Part shown: positions 44,832-53,650 of the stretch, one piece after another
Layout of the letters: the number at the start of each line of letters is the position of its first letter
Numbering within the stretch: the first letter of the stretch is position 1
Assembly: GCA_003058495.1 (NCBI GenBank)
Contig: QBVC01000034.1
Coordinates: 1-64,000 of the forward strand
From: a gamma proteobacterium symbiont of Ctena orbiculata
GTDB lineage: Bacteria; Pseudomonadota; Gammaproteobacteria; Chromatiales; Chromatiaceae
Direction: 5' to 3'
Length of the DNA stretch: 64,000 bases
Notes under the pieces: generated by a model
The model's database searches: none
The model's input: the letters and a program-made list of their open reading frames with translations, nothing else
Told to the model about the DNA's origin: nothing
Made by a program: the position numbers and the translations under genes

Positions 44832-45524
44832 TCAAAACTTGTCGGAAAAGCGATAACCAGCGCCACGTACGGTCTGCAGCAACTTGTCCTTGCGGGTCGG
44901 CTCCAGGGCCTTGCGCAGACGCCGGATATGCACGTCCACCGTGCGCTCCTCTATATAGACATTGGTGCCCCAGACCTGATCCAGGAGCTGTCCCCGGGTA
45001 AAGACCCGCTCCCGATGGGACATGAAGAAATGGAGCAGCCGGAACTCGGTGGGGCCCAGGTCGACGCCCTCCCCATCCGATGTGACCCGGTGGCTCACCG
45101 GGTCGAGCACGAGACCGCCGCACTCGAGTTGATCCCCCGCCAACAGGGGTGAGACACGGCGCAGGATGGAGCGGATTCTCGCCAGCAGCTCCCTGGCGGA
45201 GAAGGGCTTGGTGACATAGTCCTCGGCACCGATGTCGAGGCCGCGAACCTTGTCGTCCTCCTCGCCCTTGGCGGTGAGCATGATGATCGGGATCCCCGCG
45301 GTTTCCCTGTCCTTCTTCAGACGGCCCGCCAGCTCCAGTCCGCTCATCCCCGGCATCATCCAATCGAGGAGGATCAGATCGGGCTTGGATTTGCGTATCT
45401 GGTTGATGGCCTGCGTCGCATCCTCGACGAAATCAGCCTGAAATCCATCCTGCTCCAGAATAAACCGCAACATCTCGCCGACGGCCGGCTCATCATCAAC
45501 AGCAAGTATTCTCGGGACTGTCAT
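44832..45524 (-). CDS. phoB: Phosphate regulon response regulator PhoB
   Basis: 230 residues from the ATG at 45524 (MTVPRILAVDDEPAVGE). The receiver has Asp in LILLDWMMPGMSG, Thr in MLTAKG and Lys in DYVTKPFSA. The winged-helix domain ends ERTVDVHIRRLRKALEPTRKDKLLQTVRGAGYRFS, the PhoB type. It stands directly upstream of pstS on the same strand, with no phoR beside it. An overlapping Pho-box-like site upstream suggests autoregulation. Confidence 0.93.
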   Translation of the reverse strand: MTVPRILAVDDEPAVGEMLRFILEQDGFQADFVEDATQAINQIRKSKPDLILLDWMMPGMSGLELAGRLKKDRETAGIPIIMLTAKGEEDDKVRGLDIGAEDYVTKPFSARELLARIRSILRRVSPLLAGDQLECGGLVLDPVSHRVTSDGEGVDLGPTEFRLLHFFMSHRERVFTRGQLLDQVWGTNVYIEERTVDVHIRRLRKALEPTRKDKLLQTVRGAGYRFSDKF

Positions 45525-45571
45525 CGCTGCACCCATAATGATTTAAGATTCAGCAATTAAACAGGAGATTT

Positions 45572-45589
45572 GTTACACAAAGATGACAA
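45572..45589 (-). promoter_or_regulatory. Candidate Pho box upstream of phoB
   Basis: The minus strand reads TTGTCATCTTTGTGTAAC, 12 of 18 matches to the Pho box with correct half-site spacing, 48 bp before the phoB start. Confidence 0.45.
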
Positions 45590-45668
45590 TCCCGGACTCC
45601 ACAGGGAAATTAACCGCAAGCGATGATCATGGCAGGTGACCGGGGGGGGCGGCGAAACGGCAGCGCGC

Positions 45669-46019
45669 TCAGACCACGGCTTCAGTCGGCACAACCCCCC
45701 GGGGACCGATGCGCTGCTTGCGATTGGCCACCGCGATCACGGCGTCATAGAGTTCGACCTGAGGCCTCCAGAACATCACCCCCACGCCATCCTGCTGGGC
45801 ATGGGTGACTATCCCCGTCACCGTCCAGTGCCTGCCACCGTAAAAGAACTCCAGCTCGACCATCGACCCGGTAATCATGGTCAGGTTCTGGGTATGCAGA
45901 TAGATCCCCTGAACCGAGCAGTTCGCGGCCTCGGCGGGGAAGACCTGCTGTTTACGGTAGCGGATATAGACTTCCCCCTGCATGGGGTAGCGTTTACTGT
46001 AGCGTCTCTCGACAGACAT
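45669..46019 (-). CDS. PilZ domain protein
   Basis: 116 residues from the ATG at 46019 (MSVERRYSKRYPMQGEVYIRY). It is a single PilZ domain with RYSKR (RxxxR) and NCSVQG (NxSxxG), the two c-di-GMP binding motifs, so it should bind the messenger. There are no other domains, as in small PilZ adaptors that act on motility or exopolysaccharide machinery. The ORF track extends it antisense into argS. It is divergent from argS with a 173-bp gap. Its effector partner is not evident from the context. Confidence 0.88.
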   Translation of the reverse strand: MSVERRYSKRYPMQGEVYIRYRKQQVFPAEAANCSVQGIYLHTQNLTMITGSMVELEFFYGGRHWTVTGIVTHAQQDGVGVMFWRPQVELYDAVIAVANRKQRIGPRGVVPTEAVV

Positions 46020-46192
46020 GGCTCTTTTTTCCTCGGAATTCATAGATGTAATAAAGTGTAGAAAGCGGGAATGACATCCACGTGACCGCCAAATGAAGCC
46101 TTTCTGACCAAAATTAAGACAGACCCCTCCCCCGAAAGGCACGATTCCTGGTATCCTTGCCGCCCTTGAAACCTGGCAATTCGAACCACACG

Positions 46193-47953
46193 ATGAAGAA
46201 GCAGATCGAGCAGCTGGTCGCGGCGGCATTGCAGCAACTAATCCAAGATGGGGTGATTCCGCAGGGGGCGGTTGTCGCGCCCAAGATCGAGCGCACCCGG
46301 GACAGCCGGCACGGGGATTTCTCCACCAATATCGCCATGGTGCTGGCGAAGCCTGCCGGCGCCAATCCCCGGGAGCTGGCCCAGCGACTGCTCGACGCCC
46401 TACCCGCATCCGACCTGCTCGAGGGCTGTGCAATCGCCGGCCCGGGATTTATCAACTTCACCCTCGCCGCATCCGCCTATCACAGCCTGATCCCGGCCAT
46501 CCTCGACCAGGGCCAGGGCTATGGCCGCAGCGAGCTGGGCCGAGGCAAACGGATCCAGGTCGAATTCGTCTCCGCCAATCCCACCGGCCCCCTCCACGTG
46601 GGCCATGGCCGCGGCGCGGCCTACGGCTCGGTGGTGGCCGACCTCCTCGCGGCGATCGGTTTCGATGTCCATCGCGAGTACTACGTCAACGATGCCGGGC
46701 GGCAGATGGATATCCTCGCCACCTCGGTCTGGCTGCGCTATCTTGAACTCTGCGACGAGACCCTGGCCTTCCCCGCCAACGGCTACCGCGGGGACTATGT
46801 GTGGGACATCGCCGCCACCCTGCACCGGGACCACGGGGAGGCGTACAAGCATGACGCGGAGACCGTGTTCGAGGGCGTTGCCGCTGACGAACCGGACGGC
46901 GGCGACAAGGAGGCCCATATCGACGACCTCATCCTGCGCGCCAAAGAGCTGCTGGGAGACAACCGCTACCGCTTCGTCTTCGAGCTGGGCCTCAACACCA
47001 TCCTCGACGATATCCGCGACGATCTTGGGCTTTTCGGCGTTACCTATGACGAGTGGTATTCGGAACGCAGCCTCACCGAGAGCGGCGCGGTCAATCGCGC
47101 CGTCGAACGCCTGCGCAACAGCGGCCACCTCTACGAGAAGGAGGGCGCGGTCTGGTTCCGCTCCACCGACTACGGCGACGAGAAGGACCGGGTGGTGATC
47201 CGCGACAATGGGCAGACGACCTACTTCGCATCCGACATCGCCTACCACATGGACAAGCTGGAAAGGGGCTTCGACCGGGTCATCGATGTCTGGGGCGCCG
47301 ACCACCACGGCTATGTGCCGCGGGTGAAGGCGGCCCTGCAGGCACTGGGGGACGATCCAACCAAGCTCGATGTCCTGCTGGTGCAGTTCGCGATCCTCTA
47401 CCGCGGCGGTGAGAAGGTGCAGATGTCCACCCGCTCCGGCGAGTTCGTCACCCTGCGCGAGCTGCGCAAGGAGGTCGGCGCCGATGCCGCGCGCTTCTTC
47501 TATGTCATGCGCAAGTGCGAGCAGCACATGGACTTCGACCTCGATCTGGCCAAGTCCCAGTCGAATGACAACCCGGTCTACTATGTGCAGTATGCCCATG
47601 CCCGCATCTGCAGCGTATTTCAACAGGCCGCCGAGCAAGGGATCCCTGTGGAAAATGACGCAACGGCGGTGGACTACGGATTGCTCAGCGAGCCTCACGA
47701 GCAGAACCTGATCACCAGCCTGGCCAAGTATCCCGAGGCCGTCGAAGCGGCGGCGCTGCATGAGGAGCCGCACCAGTTGACCCACTACCTGCGCGAGCTC
47801 GCCAACGACTTCCACACCTACTACAACGCCCACAAGTTCCTCATCGAGGACAGCGCGCTGCGCAACGCCAGGCTGCAGCTCATCCTCGCCACCAGGCAGG
47901 TTGTGCGCAACGGTCTGAATCTGCTCGGTGTCTCGGCACCGGAGAAGATGTAA
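46193..47953 (+). CDS. argS: Arginyl-tRNA synthetase
   Basis: 586 residues from the ATG at 46193 ([20 protein letters not shown]). It is a class I synthetase: ArgRS N-terminal tRNA-binding domain, HIGH-type motif in [29 protein letters not shown], and a KMS-like [15 protein letters not shown] in place of a classical KMSKS. The C-terminal DALR anticodon-binding domain ends [32 protein letters not shown]. It is followed directly by the SPOR gene, a conserved pair. Confidence 0.97.
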   Translation: MKKQIEQLVAAALQQLIQDGVIPQGAVVAPKIERTRDSRHGDFSTNIAMVLAKPAGANPRELAQRLLDALPASDLLEGCAIAGPGFINFTLAASAYHSLIPAILDQGQGYGRSELGRGKRIQVEFVSANPTGPLHVGHGRGAAYGSVVADLLAAIGFDVHREYYVNDAGRQMDILATSVWLRYLELCDETLAFPANGYRGDYVWDIAATLHRDHGEAYKHDAETVFEGVAADEPDGGDKEAHIDDLILRAKELLGDNRYRFVFELGLNTILDDIRDDLGLFGVTYDEWYSERSLTESGAVNRAVERLRNSGHLYEKEGAVWFRSTDYGDEKDRVVIRDNGQTTYFASDIAYHMDKLERGFDRVIDVWGADHHGYVPRVKAALQALGDDPTKLDVLLVQFAILYRGGEKVQMSTRSGEFVTLRELRKEVGADAARFFYVMRKCEQHMDFDLDLAKSQSNDNPVYYVQYAHARICSVFQQAAEQGIPVENDATAVDYGLLSEPHEQNLITSLAKYPEAVEAAALHEEPHQLTHYLRELANDFHTYYNAHKFLIEDSALRNARLQLILATRQVVRNGLNLLGVSAPEKM

Positions 47954-47957
47954 GCCG

Positions 47958-48542
47958 ATGGCCGACTACAAGCATCGCGCCCACAAGAAAAAGAAGCAGC
48001 GCCAGCACAGCGGCAGCTGCCTGTTCCATCTCTTTGGCGGATTGGTGACCGGCGCCTTTCTGATGGGGGTGATCTGGCTCAAACTGGGACCGGGACTCTC
48101 AACCAATAAAGTACCCGGCATTCCCACACCCAGGTCTGAGACCAGTGAACAGCAACAGAGCGAAGCCCCAAGGCCTACCTTCGAGTTCTACACCATCCTG
48201 CCTGAAATGGAAGTCGTTATCCCCGATGAGGAGATTGTGACGCCAGCCAGGGATAGTGAGGTAAAACCAGCACAACCAACCGAAACTTCCCCCAATCGTA
48301 AACAAGAGCTCTATGTGCTGCAGATGGGTTCCTTCAGGAAACACCAGGACGCGGACCGGCTGAAGGCAAAACTCGCACTGATCGGTATCGAGGCGGAGAT
48401 CCAGAAGGTCAGCATCAACAACCGGGACACCTATCATCGGGTGCGCAGCGGCCCCTATCGCACCCAATCCCAGCTGAATGCGGTAAGACGACTCGCCAGA
48501 GAAAACAATATCAACAGCCTGGTCATAAAACTAAAAAAATAG
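47958..48542 (+). CDS. SPOR domain membrane protein (FtsN-like)
   Basis: 194 residues from the ATG at 47958, four bases after the argS stop. A basic cytosolic N-terminus (MADYKHRAHKKKKQRQHSG) is followed by one helix (CLFHLFGGLVTGAFLMGVIWL), a flexible acidic/Pro-rich periplasmic linker, and a C-terminal SPOR domain (LYVLQMGSFRKHQDADRLKAKLALIGIEAEIQKV...YHRVRSGPYRTQSQLN). SPOR domains bind denuded septal peptidoglycan, so a division role is likely. The layout is that of FtsN-type proteins. Confidence 0.92.
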   Translation: MADYKHRAHKKKKQRQHSGSCLFHLFGGLVTGAFLMGVIWLKLGPGLSTNKVPGIPTPRSETSEQQQSEAPRPTFEFYTILPEMEVVIPDEEIVTPARDSEVKPAQPTETSPNRKQELYVLQMGSFRKHQDADRLKAKLALIGIEAEIQKVSINNRDTYHRVRSGPYRTQSQLNAVRRLARENNINSLVIKLKK

Positions 48543-48697
48543 TCGGCTTGTTATCGGATATCCTGATCACATAGAAACGAGACACCGATTCCTATCCTGC
48601 GACTGTTAAGTCGTTCCCGGTTTCAACACTGATATCGCATCTCACTAAATCACTTTTGTTGTAGGTTTATTTCAAGCCAGACCAATGTTGTCGCTAA

Positions 48698-49090
48698 TTA
48701 AGCACCCGGATAAAATGCCAAGCTCAAAAAAAACAACAGCGCCCATAGCCCTATTTCTAAGGTTTCCGTAATAGGTTGAATGTGCTTTAAAGCGCCATAT
48801 ATATGCAATCCCACCATAATCGCGGAAAAGCTGATTAGAATCTGAAAAATCAGTAATTCTCCAAAACCGGTGGCTGCTGCTTGATAGATAAAATAGGCAA
48901 TCACCAGGGCAAAAGAACCAAGACACCGCCCAAAGTAGAGAACAAGATCGGTATCTTCCGGTATCGACCATCTCATCAGCCTGGCCCATGCAAGAGGGAA
49001 GAAGAAGATAGGAATAGAAAAAGCGACGGTTGTAAAAACAAAGAAGTAGAGAAGGTAGGTTTGGCTGAATTCACTCCATATTCCAATCAT
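48698..49090 (-). CDS. Four-helix membrane protein of unknown function
   Basis: 130 residues with four clear hydrophobic helices (about residues 10-33, 50-71, 77-98 and 111-126) and short loops. No family recognised with confidence; by eye it is like small DUF-type inner-membrane proteins. It is divergent from the AraC regulator across only 44 bp, so the regulator probably controls it. AT-richer codon use than the surrounding genes points to acquisition. Confidence 0.7.
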   Translation of the reverse strand: MIGIWSEFSQTYLLYFFVFTTVAFSIPIFFFPLAWARLMRWSIPEDTDLVLYFGRCLGSFALVIAYFIYQAAATGFGELLIFQILISFSAIMVGLHIYGALKHIQPITETLEIGLWALLFFLSLAFYPGA

Positions 49091-49134
49091 GATAGCCTCT
49101 CGGGTATATGAACACTTGACTTACCCTACCAGAA

Positions 49135-49926
49135 ATGGATATGAAAAATTTGTACAAACCTGCTATCAAGTGTCGAATTTACATGTGGCCATTCGAGACC
49201 CTTTACATAGGGCCAATCCATGCTCGAGGCGGGGTTATTTATGCGAGTCCCGTGTTATGCGTGAGTCTCGGAGAGGCCTTTAAATATCGCGAAGGCAATG
49301 GCCCCTGGATTGATAGCTACATTACATGCACGCCCGCAGGGATTTTTCATGAAGTTCGAACAAACCCAAGCAACATCATCGCCAAATACTGGGTGGAAGG
49401 GGAAAGCAAGCATAATTTCTGCCTGACCCAATTCTCTTCAATGTTTGAACATTCCAATTATCCAAACCAAAAATCCATTATTTCCACATTCAACAAGATC
49501 TACGAAAACTCCTGTACATCAAACGAAGTAAAGACCGCAATGGATGGTTTGTTTAATCAGCAAGATGGAACGCGTAGTAAGATTGATCAGAGAGTACTGC
49601 ATCTTTCCAGGCTTTTAAGAAACGATCCGGATTACAACTTTAGTATCGCTCACCTGGCTTCAGCGGTTGATCTATCGCCTTCCAGATTGTTGCACCTAAT
49701 CAAGCAGGATACTGGCGTTGCTTATCGGCGATTTAGAATGTGGCATCGCGTCAGATATGCGCTCTCTATATATGGTATGCAAAATTCGATCACGCATTCA
49801 TCAATTGAGGCTGGATTTAATGATTCTGCACATTTCACACGGTGTTTCAGTTCATTTTATGGTGCCACACCTTCGTCGGTTCTTAAATCATTGGAAATCT
49901 ATGAAGTAAATAGCATCAATAATTAG
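49135..49926 (+). CDS. AraC family transcriptional regulator
   Basis: 263 residues. The C-terminal third is a double helix-turn-helix: NFSIAHLASAVDLSPSRLLHLIKQDTGVAYRRFRMWHRVRYAL, then SSIEAGFNDSAHFTRCFSSFYGATPSSVL. The N-terminal 150 residues are a ligand or dimerisation part with a cupin-like YREGNGPWIDSYITCTPAGIFHEV segment. It is divergent from, and closely spaced with, the four-helix membrane protein. The AT-rich composition matches that gene. Confidence 0.88.
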   Translation: MDMKNLYKPAIKCRIYMWPFETLYIGPIHARGGVIYASPVLCVSLGEAFKYREGNGPWIDSYITCTPAGIFHEVRTNPSNIIAKYWVEGESKHNFCLTQFSSMFEHSNYPNQKSIISTFNKIYENSCTSNEVKTAMDGLFNQQDGTRSKIDQRVLHLSRLLRNDPDYNFSIAHLASAVDLSPSRLLHLIKQDTGVAYRRFRMWHRVRYALSIYGMQNSITHSSIEAGFNDSAHFTRCFSSFYGATPSSVLKSLEIYEVNSINN

Positions 49927-49970
49927 ATGGCAACACTTTTCATTGATCAAGGCACGGCAAGGCTCGCCTT

Positions 49971-49998
49971 GTTCGGGATCAAGCTTGTGATCCCGAAC
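49971..49998. terminator. Perfect hairpin between convergent genes
   Basis: GTTCGGGATCA-AGCTTG-TGATCCCGAAC, 11 bp of perfect stem, followed by CCGGTTTTC on the plus strand. It separates the AraC gene from the convergent dioxygenase-like gene and probably serves both. Confidence 0.55.
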
Positions 49999-50006
49999 CC
50001 GGTTTT

Positions 50007-50900
50007 CTAAAGGTCGATCATAATACGTTTATAAGCCAGCAACGTGCCGTCAGTGTTCTGCTCGATATTGAGTATATAGTCACTGTAACCGGTAGCGGGA
50101 AACACCGTGTCACTGCCACTGGCCAGTGGCGTGTCCTGAACACCCCGGTCTACATAGCTATCGTGCGTCGTGCAGATCTCCTCCGCAAAATCATCGTCAA
50201 AACAGAACTGTGAGACCACATAGTCACTGCCGCCATATTCCAGGCGAACCCGAAAGTGGATATGGATGGTGCGTCCCCTGTACCATCCTGGAAAGCAGCT
50301 CTTGAAATTGACCCGGCCACTGCTGTCGGTTGTCAGCTCGCCGCGAAACCAGGTGCTTGCCTCAGCCGCAGCGTCGCCGCCGGTACAAAAGTTGCCGGCG
50401 AAGGTCGAGACATCGTCGCTCTCCGTGGTGTCGCCTGAATAGACGCCGTCGCTGTCGCAATGCCAGACTTCAATCAGGTAGCCTTGCAAGGGATTGCAGT
50501 TGCTGTCCACGAGCTGCAGACAGAGCATCATCGGCAATCCGCTCCGTCCTGCCGAGATATCCTCCGTTTGACTGACCCCGAAATAGCAGGGGCCTTCCGT
50601 GGTCGCCTCGGTCAACGAAAGGGAGCAGACAGCCGCGCCGGCAAACAGGCTGTCATCGGGATAATCCGAGACGATCAATTCGGTGCCTCCGGAAGCCCAG
50701 GCTACGGTATCGTCCGTAGTCGAGGTATCACTAGTTTCTTCAGTGGTCGTGGTTGTTGTTTCGCTTGTACCTGTTGACTCGGTGTCTTCGGTTGCAGTTC
50801 CATCATCACATGCCACAAGTGAGAAAAACGGCAGCGCAAGCAGTGCGGATCCGGTCTGCTTCAGCATCTGCCGACGACCGACATCAGTTGTTCGTTTCAT
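50007..50900 (-). CDS. Intradiol-dioxygenase-fold lipoprotein
   Basis: 297 residues. The N-terminus RRQMLKQTGSALLALPFFSLVAC is a lipoprotein signal with lipobox Cys31 and a twin-arginine-like start. A Ser/Thr/Glu/Asp-rich linker (about residues 32-68) follows, then an intradiol ring-cleavage dioxygenase domain. The iron ligands are visible: Tyr in VWHCDSDGVYS, and Tyr-His-His in FPGWYRGRTIHIHFRV. Seven or more cysteines are unusual for the cytosolic catechol enzymes. It would be a secreted, lipid-anchored member; the substrate is unknown. A CpxR-type repeat lies 83-107 bp upstream. Confidence 0.85.
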   Translation of the reverse strand: MKRTTDVGRRQMLKQTGSALLALPFFSLVACDDGTATEDTESTGTSETTTTTTEETSDTSTTDDTVAWASGGTELIVSDYPDDSLFAGAAVCSLSLTEATTEGPCYFGVSQTEDISAGRSGLPMMLCLQLVDSNCNPLQGYLIEVWHCDSDGVYSGDTTESDDVSTFAGNFCTGGDAAAEASTWFRGELTTDSSGRVNFKSCFPGWYRGRTIHIHFRVRLEYGGSDYVVSQFCFDDDFAEEICTTHDSYVDRGVQDTPLASGSDTVFPATGYSDYILNIEQNTDGTLLAYKRIMIDL

Positions 50901-50982
50901 TGCTTTGCCTCCTGATCAAGTGGTAACAAACTGATATAAATCAGTTTCATCGGATCAGGGAATCAGGACAACGTGGTAACGG

Positions 50983-51007
50983 GTAAAATGGTGTAAATAA
51001 ATCTAAA
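50983..51007 (-). promoter_or_regulatory. CpxR-type repeat upstream of dioxygenase lipoprotein
   Basis: GTAAA-ATGGT-GTAAA (50983-50997), the exact CpxR box spacing, plus CTAAA in the next 10-bp phase. It lies about 85 bp before the dioxygenase start and just after the histidine-kinase gene. Confidence 0.55.
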
Positions 51008-51016
51008 GACAAAGCA

Positions 51017-52270
51017 TCAGTAAGCTGTTTCATTCAAGATTGGAAGCTCAATGGTGACAACCAGCCCCCCATCCCTGCGATTGGCCGCAGCTACTTTTCC
51101 CTTGTGCGCATCCACGACCCGGCGGGTGAGCGCCATACCAATGCCGTAGCCCTTGAACCTGTCTGCGGTCGGGCTGCGGTAGAAGGGTTCGAAGATCAGC
51201 TTGAGGTCACTCTCCGGCACCCCTTCGCCATTATCCATAATCTTCAGGATAAACCAGCGCTCTTCAGGCATTGCCTCACCAACTATCGTGATCTTTCCGC
51301 CCTCCGGGGTATGCCGAATCCCATTGCGCACGATATTTTCGATAGCGCGATGAAGAAGATCGGGATTACCCATCATTTCGGTTTTTTCCGGCAGGCTGGA
51401 AGACACGTGGCAGCGTTTCGACTCCGCCTCGAAGGCAGCATCCGCCGCTATCGTCTCGATCATCTCCTTCAGATCGATGACCTCCATATGAATCCCGGGG
51501 ATGTCGCTATCGAGGCGCGCCAGTGTCAACAGTTCGCCGACCAGCCTGTCGATTCGCCCCGATTCCCGTTCAATGCGCTCGATAAACTCACCGATACGCT
51601 CCGGCTGCTGCTGCATCAGGTCGATGGCCGCCTGCATCCTGGCCAAGGGCGATCGCAGCTCGTGCGATACGTCATGCAACAGCCGCTGCTTGCCCTCCAT
51701 CAGTCCCTGCAGGCGTTCCGCCATATTGTCAAACCCGCTGCCGAGATCAGCAAGCTCATCGTTACGCTGCACCATGGCATGGCCGACCCGGGTATCCATC
51801 CTGCCATTTGCGACAGACTCGAAGGCCTGCTGCAAAGCGCGAATCGGCCCGACGAAATAGCGGGCAAGCATCAAGGCGAACAGCAGGCTCACCAGGCTGC
51901 CGGCCACCAGCGGAGGCAGCGGTGGGGCAAAACGCCCTTCGGACCGCTTCGGTGGTGGATGTCCGATGGGTTCATCGGGTTTTCCTGGTGGGGGAAATTG
52001 CGCGGACTCCGGCGCCGGCAAATCGGACGGCGCTCCTGCAGCAAACCCGGGTGGCGGAGGGGGCCTGGCGCCCAATCCCTTCTCCGGCTGCGGCGGCCAG
52101 GGCGGCGGTTGCGGGGGAAACGGGCCCCTGTCCGCCATTTCAGGCGGGGCCTTCAAGTCAGGCTGACCAGGCCCTGATTCCAGTAACCAGATAGCCAAAC
52201 CCACGCCAATGACGGTGAAAATCTGCGCCAGCCAGAAAAACAGAAAAAACTTCCAGAAGAGCCTGCCCAT
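51017..52270 (-). CDS. cpxA: Sensor histidine kinase, CpxA-like
   Basis: 417 residues from the ATG at 52270 (MGRLFWKFFLFFWLAQIF). It has two membrane helices (about residues 5-30 and 120-140) flanking a periplasmic loop of about 90 residues that is extraordinarily proline-rich (PPQPPPWPPQPE, ARPPPPPGF, PPPGKPDEPIGHPPPK). HAMP follows, then the H-box LLHDVSHELRSPLARM, N-box ENIVRNGIRHTPEGG, G1 DNGEGVPE, F-box EPFYR and G2 GYGIGMAL. It pairs with the CpxR-type regulator 21 bp upstream on the same strand. The proline-rich sensor loop differs from E. coli CpxA. Confidence 0.88.
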   Translation of the reverse strand: MGRLFWKFFLFFWLAQIFTVIGVGLAIWLLESGPGQPDLKAPPEMADRGPFPPQPPPWPPQPEKGLGARPPPPPGFAAGAPSDLPAPESAQFPPPGKPDEPIGHPPPKRSEGRFAPPLPPLVAGSLVSLLFALMLARYFVGPIRALQQAFESVANGRMDTRVGHAMVQRNDELADLGSGFDNMAERLQGLMEGKQRLLHDVSHELRSPLARMQAAIDLMQQQPERIGEFIERIERESGRIDRLVGELLTLARLDSDIPGIHMEVIDLKEMIETIAADAAFEAESKRCHVSSSLPEKTEMMGNPDLLHRAIENIVRNGIRHTPEGGKITIVGEAMPEERWFILKIMDNGEGVPESDLKLIFEPFYRSPTADRFKGYGIGMALTRRVVDAHKGKVAAANRRDGGLVVTIELPILNETAY

Positions 52271-52291
52271 GTGCGCCAATCCCCTCGAGTA

Positions 52292-53011
52292 TTACTCGAC
52301 GACCAATTGATAGCCTTTGCGAATCACGGTCTGGATCATGGAACGACCGTCAGAAAGGGCGGGCAGTTTGCGCCGAATACTGCTGATATGGACATCGATG
52401 CTGCGTTCATACCGCCCCAATGGCCGGCCCAGGCCCTCGAGTGACAGCGTCTCCTTGCTGACGGGCGTTCCCGCGTGCCTTACCAGCAGTTCGAGCAGAT
52501 TATATTCCGAACTGGTCAGCTCCAGCGGCTTGCCCTCGCTCTCCACACGACGCTGGGTCGGCCACATCTTCAACTCGCCAACCGCAATCGGTTGGGACTG
52601 CTTTACCGATTGCGACCCACCCTGAGTACCCGATCGGTTGAGGATTGCGCGGAGCCGGGCACACAACTCACGCGGGGTACAGGGCTTGGGCACATAGTCA
52701 TCCGCACCCAGCTCCAGCCCCATGATGCGGTCGGTATCGTCACCCTTTGCCGTCAGCATCAGGATCGGCAGCTTACTCTGCGCGCGTATCATACCCAGGG
52801 CCTGGATACCGTTGACCTCGGGCATCATCACATCCAGCACTACGATATCGTGACGGCCCGAGAGTGCCGCTGAGACCCCGGTATTCCCGTCACTGGCAGT
52901 ATCGACGTTGAAACCCTCCCGGGTGAGATAGTCATTCAGCAGCTCAAGCAGTTCCCTGTCGTCATCGACCAGAAGCACCCGAGGCGATGTGTTGGTTGCG
53001 TCGTCTCTCAT
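52292..53011 (-). CDS. cpxR: Response regulator, CpxR type
   Basis: 239 residues from the ATG at 53011. The receiver has acidic pocket RVLLVDDDRELLELL, phospho-Asp in IVVLDVMMPEVNG, Thr in MLTAKG and Lys in DYVPKPCTP. The OmpR-family winged helix contains VSKETLSLEGLGRPLGRYERSIDVHISSIRRKLP, closely resembling the CpxR recognition region. It is expected to bind the GTAAA-N5-GTAAA repeats found at four places around this cluster. It is the first gene of the pair and divergent from the CpxP-like gene. Confidence 0.9.
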   Translation of the reverse strand: MRDDATNTSPRVLLVDDDRELLELLNDYLTREGFNVDTASDGNTGVSAALSGRHDIVVLDVMMPEVNGIQALGMIRAQSKLPILMLTAKGDDTDRIMGLELGADDYVPKPCTPRELCARLRAILNRSGTQGGSQSVKQSQPIAVGELKMWPTQRRVESEGKPLELTSSEYNLLELLVRHAGTPVSKETLSLEGLGRPLGRYERSIDVHISSIRRKLPALSDGRSMIQTVIRKGYQLVVE

Positions 53012-53052
53012 GGGTTTCAATTTTACGCAATAAGCACGGATTGGAACCAGCC

Positions 53053-53067
53053 TTTACATAGTTTTAC
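53053..53067 (+). promoter_or_regulatory. CpxR-type repeat in cpxR / cpxP-like intergenic region
   Basis: TTTAC-ATAGT-TTTAC, i.e. GTAAA-N5-GTAAA on the other strand. It lies between the divergent response-regulator and CpxP-like genes (42 bp and 77 bp from their starts), so it could control both. Confidence 0.6.
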
Positions 53068-53143
53068 TTACACTGTAGCGGACTTAACAGCAACTACAGG
53101 CAAAATATTCAAGGTGATTCATCTGATCCAGGAGATCGCCGTC

Positions 53144-53650
53144 ATGCACAACCGAAAACTACCCGGTGTTTTAGCCCTCATCGCCCTTCTGCCGCTGGCG
53201 CAGCTCGTTATCGCCACGCCGATAAACTGTGCACCACAGAAGTTTGACCCTACACAACAAGCATATCACTGCTCAAGCACACAGCCCCGCGAAATGCGGG
53301 TAACCACCCGACTGCTCGAGGGCAGCGAGAGACAACCGGCAATCACCATGTCGACCACACAGCGCAATCAACTCTTTACCCTGATGCAGCAACAGGCGGA
53401 GTACAGGCGCGAGATTAAACAGGCAGCTTACAAAGCGCTGCAGGAGCTTCAGCAAATGGCCATTGAAGAGAATTTCAACCAATCACAAGCGCGCGCACAT
53501 GCTGAAAGCTATGGCAAGGCCTTGGCTGAACTGGCCCTGCTGGACATCCAATTGGCGTCCCACTTGCGAAACATACTCACACCGGCTCAGCGTAAGGCAT
53601 TGCAGGACAAGATCGACAAAGGCCGATTTTGGGACGACCCCAAACTTTGA
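53144..53650 (+). CDS. Periplasmic CpxP/Spy-like protein
   Basis: 168 residues from the ATG at 53144 with AGGAG eight bases upstream. The signal peptide is HNRKLPGVLALIALLPLAQLVIA. The mature protein is helical with LTxxQ-type motifs: ITMSTTQRNQLFTLMQQQAEYRREIKQA and LASHLRNILTPAQRKALQ. This is the CpxP/Spy fold, small dimeric periplasmic chaperones induced by envelope stress. CpxP-like proteins can feed back on the CpxA-like sensor, consistent with its divergent position. Confidence 0.83.
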   Translation: MHNRKLPGVLALIALLPLAQLVIATPINCAPQKFDPTQQAYHCSSTQPREMRVTTRLLEGSERQPAITMSTTQRNQLFTLMQQQAEYRREIKQAAYKALQELQQMAIEENFNQSQARAHAESYGKALAELALLDIQLASHLRNILTPAQRKALQDKIDKGRFWDDPKL

